Shown one piece after another: positions 62,035 to 64,000 of a stretch of 64,000 bases of DNA. The stretch comes from Cyanoderma ruficeps (Eukaryota > Chordata > Aves > Passeriformes > Timaliidae): NCBI GenBank assembly GCA_008694505.1, contig VZDJ01000041.1, positions 4,916,417 to 4,980,416 of the forward strand, given 5' to 3'. Within the stretch, counting starts at the first letter, position 1. Each line of letters opens with the position of its first letter. The translations under genes and the position numbers were made by a program. The notes beneath the pieces were generated by a model. That model made no database searches. It was not told the origin of the DNA and saw nothing but the letters and a program-made list of their open reading frames with translations.

Positions 62035-62537
62035 AACAGGAACTAGCAAACATTTGACTGGAAGGAAGGAAACGGCAGCTGACCCGTATTCTGAAGCCGG
62101 AGCTCACCCTCACAGTTTGCCAAGCTGCTGAAAGGATGTGGCGAAACATCAGTTTTTTCTCTTAAAAAAAAGAGGTAAGCAACTTGCAAGTTCATGTGGG
62201 CAACTCTGAACTTACAGTGTATTTTGCACATCTCCTATGACCTTATTTTAAAGTAAGCAAAAAGCTTACTAGACAGTATTTTTGAACCAAAGGGTTATGA
62301 GTGTTCAAGTACCTAAAAATGTTGACCCTGCCAACATTAGGTCACTTTCACATGCCCCTGTGTGAATATGTAACCCTGCCCATATTTCATTCCCAACTAT
62401 AGATTATTTGGAATGGTCAGAGTGAAGAGAGTGTCCAAACGTTTCGAACCCTGTACACATAGTCAGTCAAAACAGTTTTGGGAGCAGTAGCGCTAATACC
62501 CAATCCCCCACAGTGATGCTGTGAGTCAGTGCTCTGC

Positions 62538-62642
62538 TCAATGCCATTTGCATTTTTTCTTTTCATCAAATAAGGCTTTTACTTGCTGGAGCTGTTTCTG
62601 GACTTCTTCAAACCCCCGTTCTCGCTCAAGTTTGCTGACAAT
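62538..62642 (-). CDS. PLXNC1: PLXNC1, plexin C1, last coding exon (C-terminal 34 residues)
   Basis: Read on the minus strand, the acceptor TTGTTAACAG (plus 62643-62652) is followed by an open frame IVSKLERERGFEEVQKQLQQ and then VKALFDEKKKCKWH, with TGA at 62538-62540. This matches the plexin C1 C-terminus I recall (KLERERG, KVLFDEKKKCKWM) almost residue for residue, and plexin C1 is the expected convergent neighbour of CEP83. Plexin C1 is a single-pass semaphorin 7A receptor with a cytoplasmic GAP-like domain; this exon lies after that domain and encodes the basic C-terminal tail. Only the terminal exon is in the window; the frame begins in phase 0. Confidence 0.93.
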   Translation of the reverse strand: MVSKLERERGFEEVQKQLQQVKALFDEKKKCKWH

Positions 62643-64000
62643 CTGTTAACAATTAGCAAAAGAGAGAATATTTTTAATGCTTATTTTACTAGCTATTTTT
62701 TAAAGCCTGCTTTTCTGTACTCTAACAACTACTGACAGAAAAATCCATTGAGTGCCTGCCTATCTGTAAACATTCTTTTCTGACTTGAACACTTTATTTT
62801 GGTAGTTTTCCTTTCAAGTCGTTCTGCTCACAGGATTTGCAACACTTCCACAAAAGAATGACTGAGCCAAGCAAAAAAACCCCAAACAAATTTAACACCA
62901 CATGCTCATCTCTCAGAGTGTGAGGCAAGGCCAGTGCTCCAGTTTTTATGCTAGAGAAGATTCGCAAGTGACATTTTATTTCTTTTCCTCTGTCCTATAA
63001 GCTGAGGGCAATAAACTGTCTCTTTCCTCTAACTCACCCACTTGGCTCTGGCCTAGGTGATAGAATGGAGCACTACTGCTGTCTGAAATCTCTGCTGGCA
63101 ACGCTATGCAGGGACAGGTCTCAGTAAACAAAGAAAGAGGTTTAGCTGCTCTCAGTCAAAAGCCAGATGGGGAAGAGCAGAGGGAAGATTTCCTACTAAG
63201 GATTGGCTAAGTTAACTAGTACTAGCTTCAAAAAAGCAAAAATGGGCACTAAGACTAGAAAGCACACTGAATTCTCCTGTATCAATCATTTTAATGAGCT
63301 TAATAAAGCGTGATACCATTTTGAGTATCATCCCAAGCTTGTTTCAAGAGGCAAAGATTTGATGCTGAATCCAGATAATTTGGGATGTTCGAGATCTGAA
63401 GTGGTAAGCCAGCTAACAGGTGACTGAGAGCTGGATGACTACAGCAAATGCTGGTGCTGTGCTGCTGAGGATGAAAGAGAGAAAGGCCTGGTTGCTGGGA
63501 AACCCAGACAACCTGCTGGAAACATAAGGAGGCCTTCAGGCAACACACCCCAGCTGGCTCTTATCTGAGTCCCTGCACAGGCACACACATCCTCTGTTAA
63601 GGATGTAGAGCAAAATGGAGTGGAGAATCCTATCATGCAAAGTGGAGGACAGGGGTTTTCTTAGAAAGCAGCTTAGAGGTAGCCTGTGACTAAGTACTTT
63701 CAGTTGAGAAAAGATTTCTTTTGTTAGTAATAGCAGGGACTGGAAACTATAGCTGCTTCTTTGTAAGAGAAAGACTGTTAGAGCAGAGCATTAAGAAGGC
63801 TATGATGGGAAAGGAGCAGACACCTCTTGCTGTAAGGCTGTGTGCTTCACTGAGGTGTTTGCACAGACTGTTAAATTAAGAACCCTGGTACTACAGTCTA
63901 ATCTGATTTCTGAGCCTCCAGGGAAATGGAGCACATGCACAGGAGTTGTGACAGGCATTTGCAGAGACTCTGCAAACACAGTAAAACAAAAAGCCTCGAC
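62643..64000 (-). other. PLXNC1: PLXNC1 last intron (partial)
   Basis: Lies upstream of the last exon on the minus strand. No preceding plexin exon was recognised up to the window edge. An 82-codon minus-strand open frame at 63300-63548 has no plexin similarity. An A/C-rich stretch lies near 62872-62890. Confidence 0.75.

Larger units (their letters stand above)
59436..62537 (-). other. PLXNC1: PLXNC1 3' untranslated region (inferred extent)
   Basis: Runs on the minus strand from just after the PLXNC1 stop. Minus-strand AATAAA signals (TTTATT on the plus strand) occur at 60334-60339 and 59436-59441, giving 3'UTRs of about 2.2 or 3.1 kb. It includes a GC-richer block at about 60780-61330 and a T/G tract with an ambiguous base at 62033. 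No coding exon recognised; many short open frames in the GC-richer block look like composition effects. Confidence 0.5.

Noticed and set aside
63300..63548. Possible upstream PLXNC1 exon on the minus strand
   Set aside because: The 82-codon frame bears no resemblance to plexin GAP-domain sequence, so it is treated as intronic.
1..64000. Search for CRISPR arrays, operons, phage or other prokaryote-type systems
   Set aside because: The window is spliced vertebrate DNA. No regularly spaced repeats, compact gene runs or prokaryotic signals were seen.

Overview
This window is vertebrate nuclear DNA, almost certainly from a bird and possibly a songbird. It holds long introns with GT-AG splice sites, CR1 LINE copies ending in the ATTCTRTG-type tail, a decayed avian LTR fragment and a GC-rich CpG island in an AT-rich background. 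There is no prokaryotic-style gene arrangement. Gene identities come from translating the exons by eye and comparing them with remembered vertebrate proteins; no database search was run.

Layout. (1) 1-21737 (+): 3' part of TMCC3, an ER two-pass coiled-coil protein. The first 16.2 kb is read as its first intron, because the short 5' coding exon was not found and is probably upstream of the window. Three coding exons follow (16230-17128, 18609-18744, 21435-21737), then a 3'UTR probably about 5 kb long. (2) About 26.75-32.34 kb: intergenic, with a 1 kb CR1. (3) 32345-33130: CpG island, the likely CEP83 promoter. (4) 38325-55532 (+): CEP83, a centriolar distal-appendage coiled-coil protein, complete in 15 coding exons totalling 716 codons plus stop, with one apparent GC-AG intron. 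(5) 55.5-59.4 kb: the gap between convergent genes, holding a 1.3 kb CR1 and an LTR fragment. (6) 59.4-64.0 kb (-): 3' end of PLXNC1, with the last coding exon at 62538-62642, a long 3'UTR and the start of the preceding intron.

The order TMCC3 > CEP83 > < PLXNC1 matches what I recall of human 12q22, so this is a conserved syntenic block. The three genes have separate jobs (ER membrane organisation, ciliogenesis, semaphorin signalling) and nothing suggests they form one system.

I found no sign of a novel multi-gene system. The most useful second-look items are the GC-AG intron and uncertain C-terminus of CEP83, X-box (RFX-type) motifs in the CEP83 CpG island and in TMCC3 intron 3, a 57-nt pure pyrimidine tract just after the TMCC3 stop, several perfect inverted or tandem repeats, and recurrent T/G-rich tracts.
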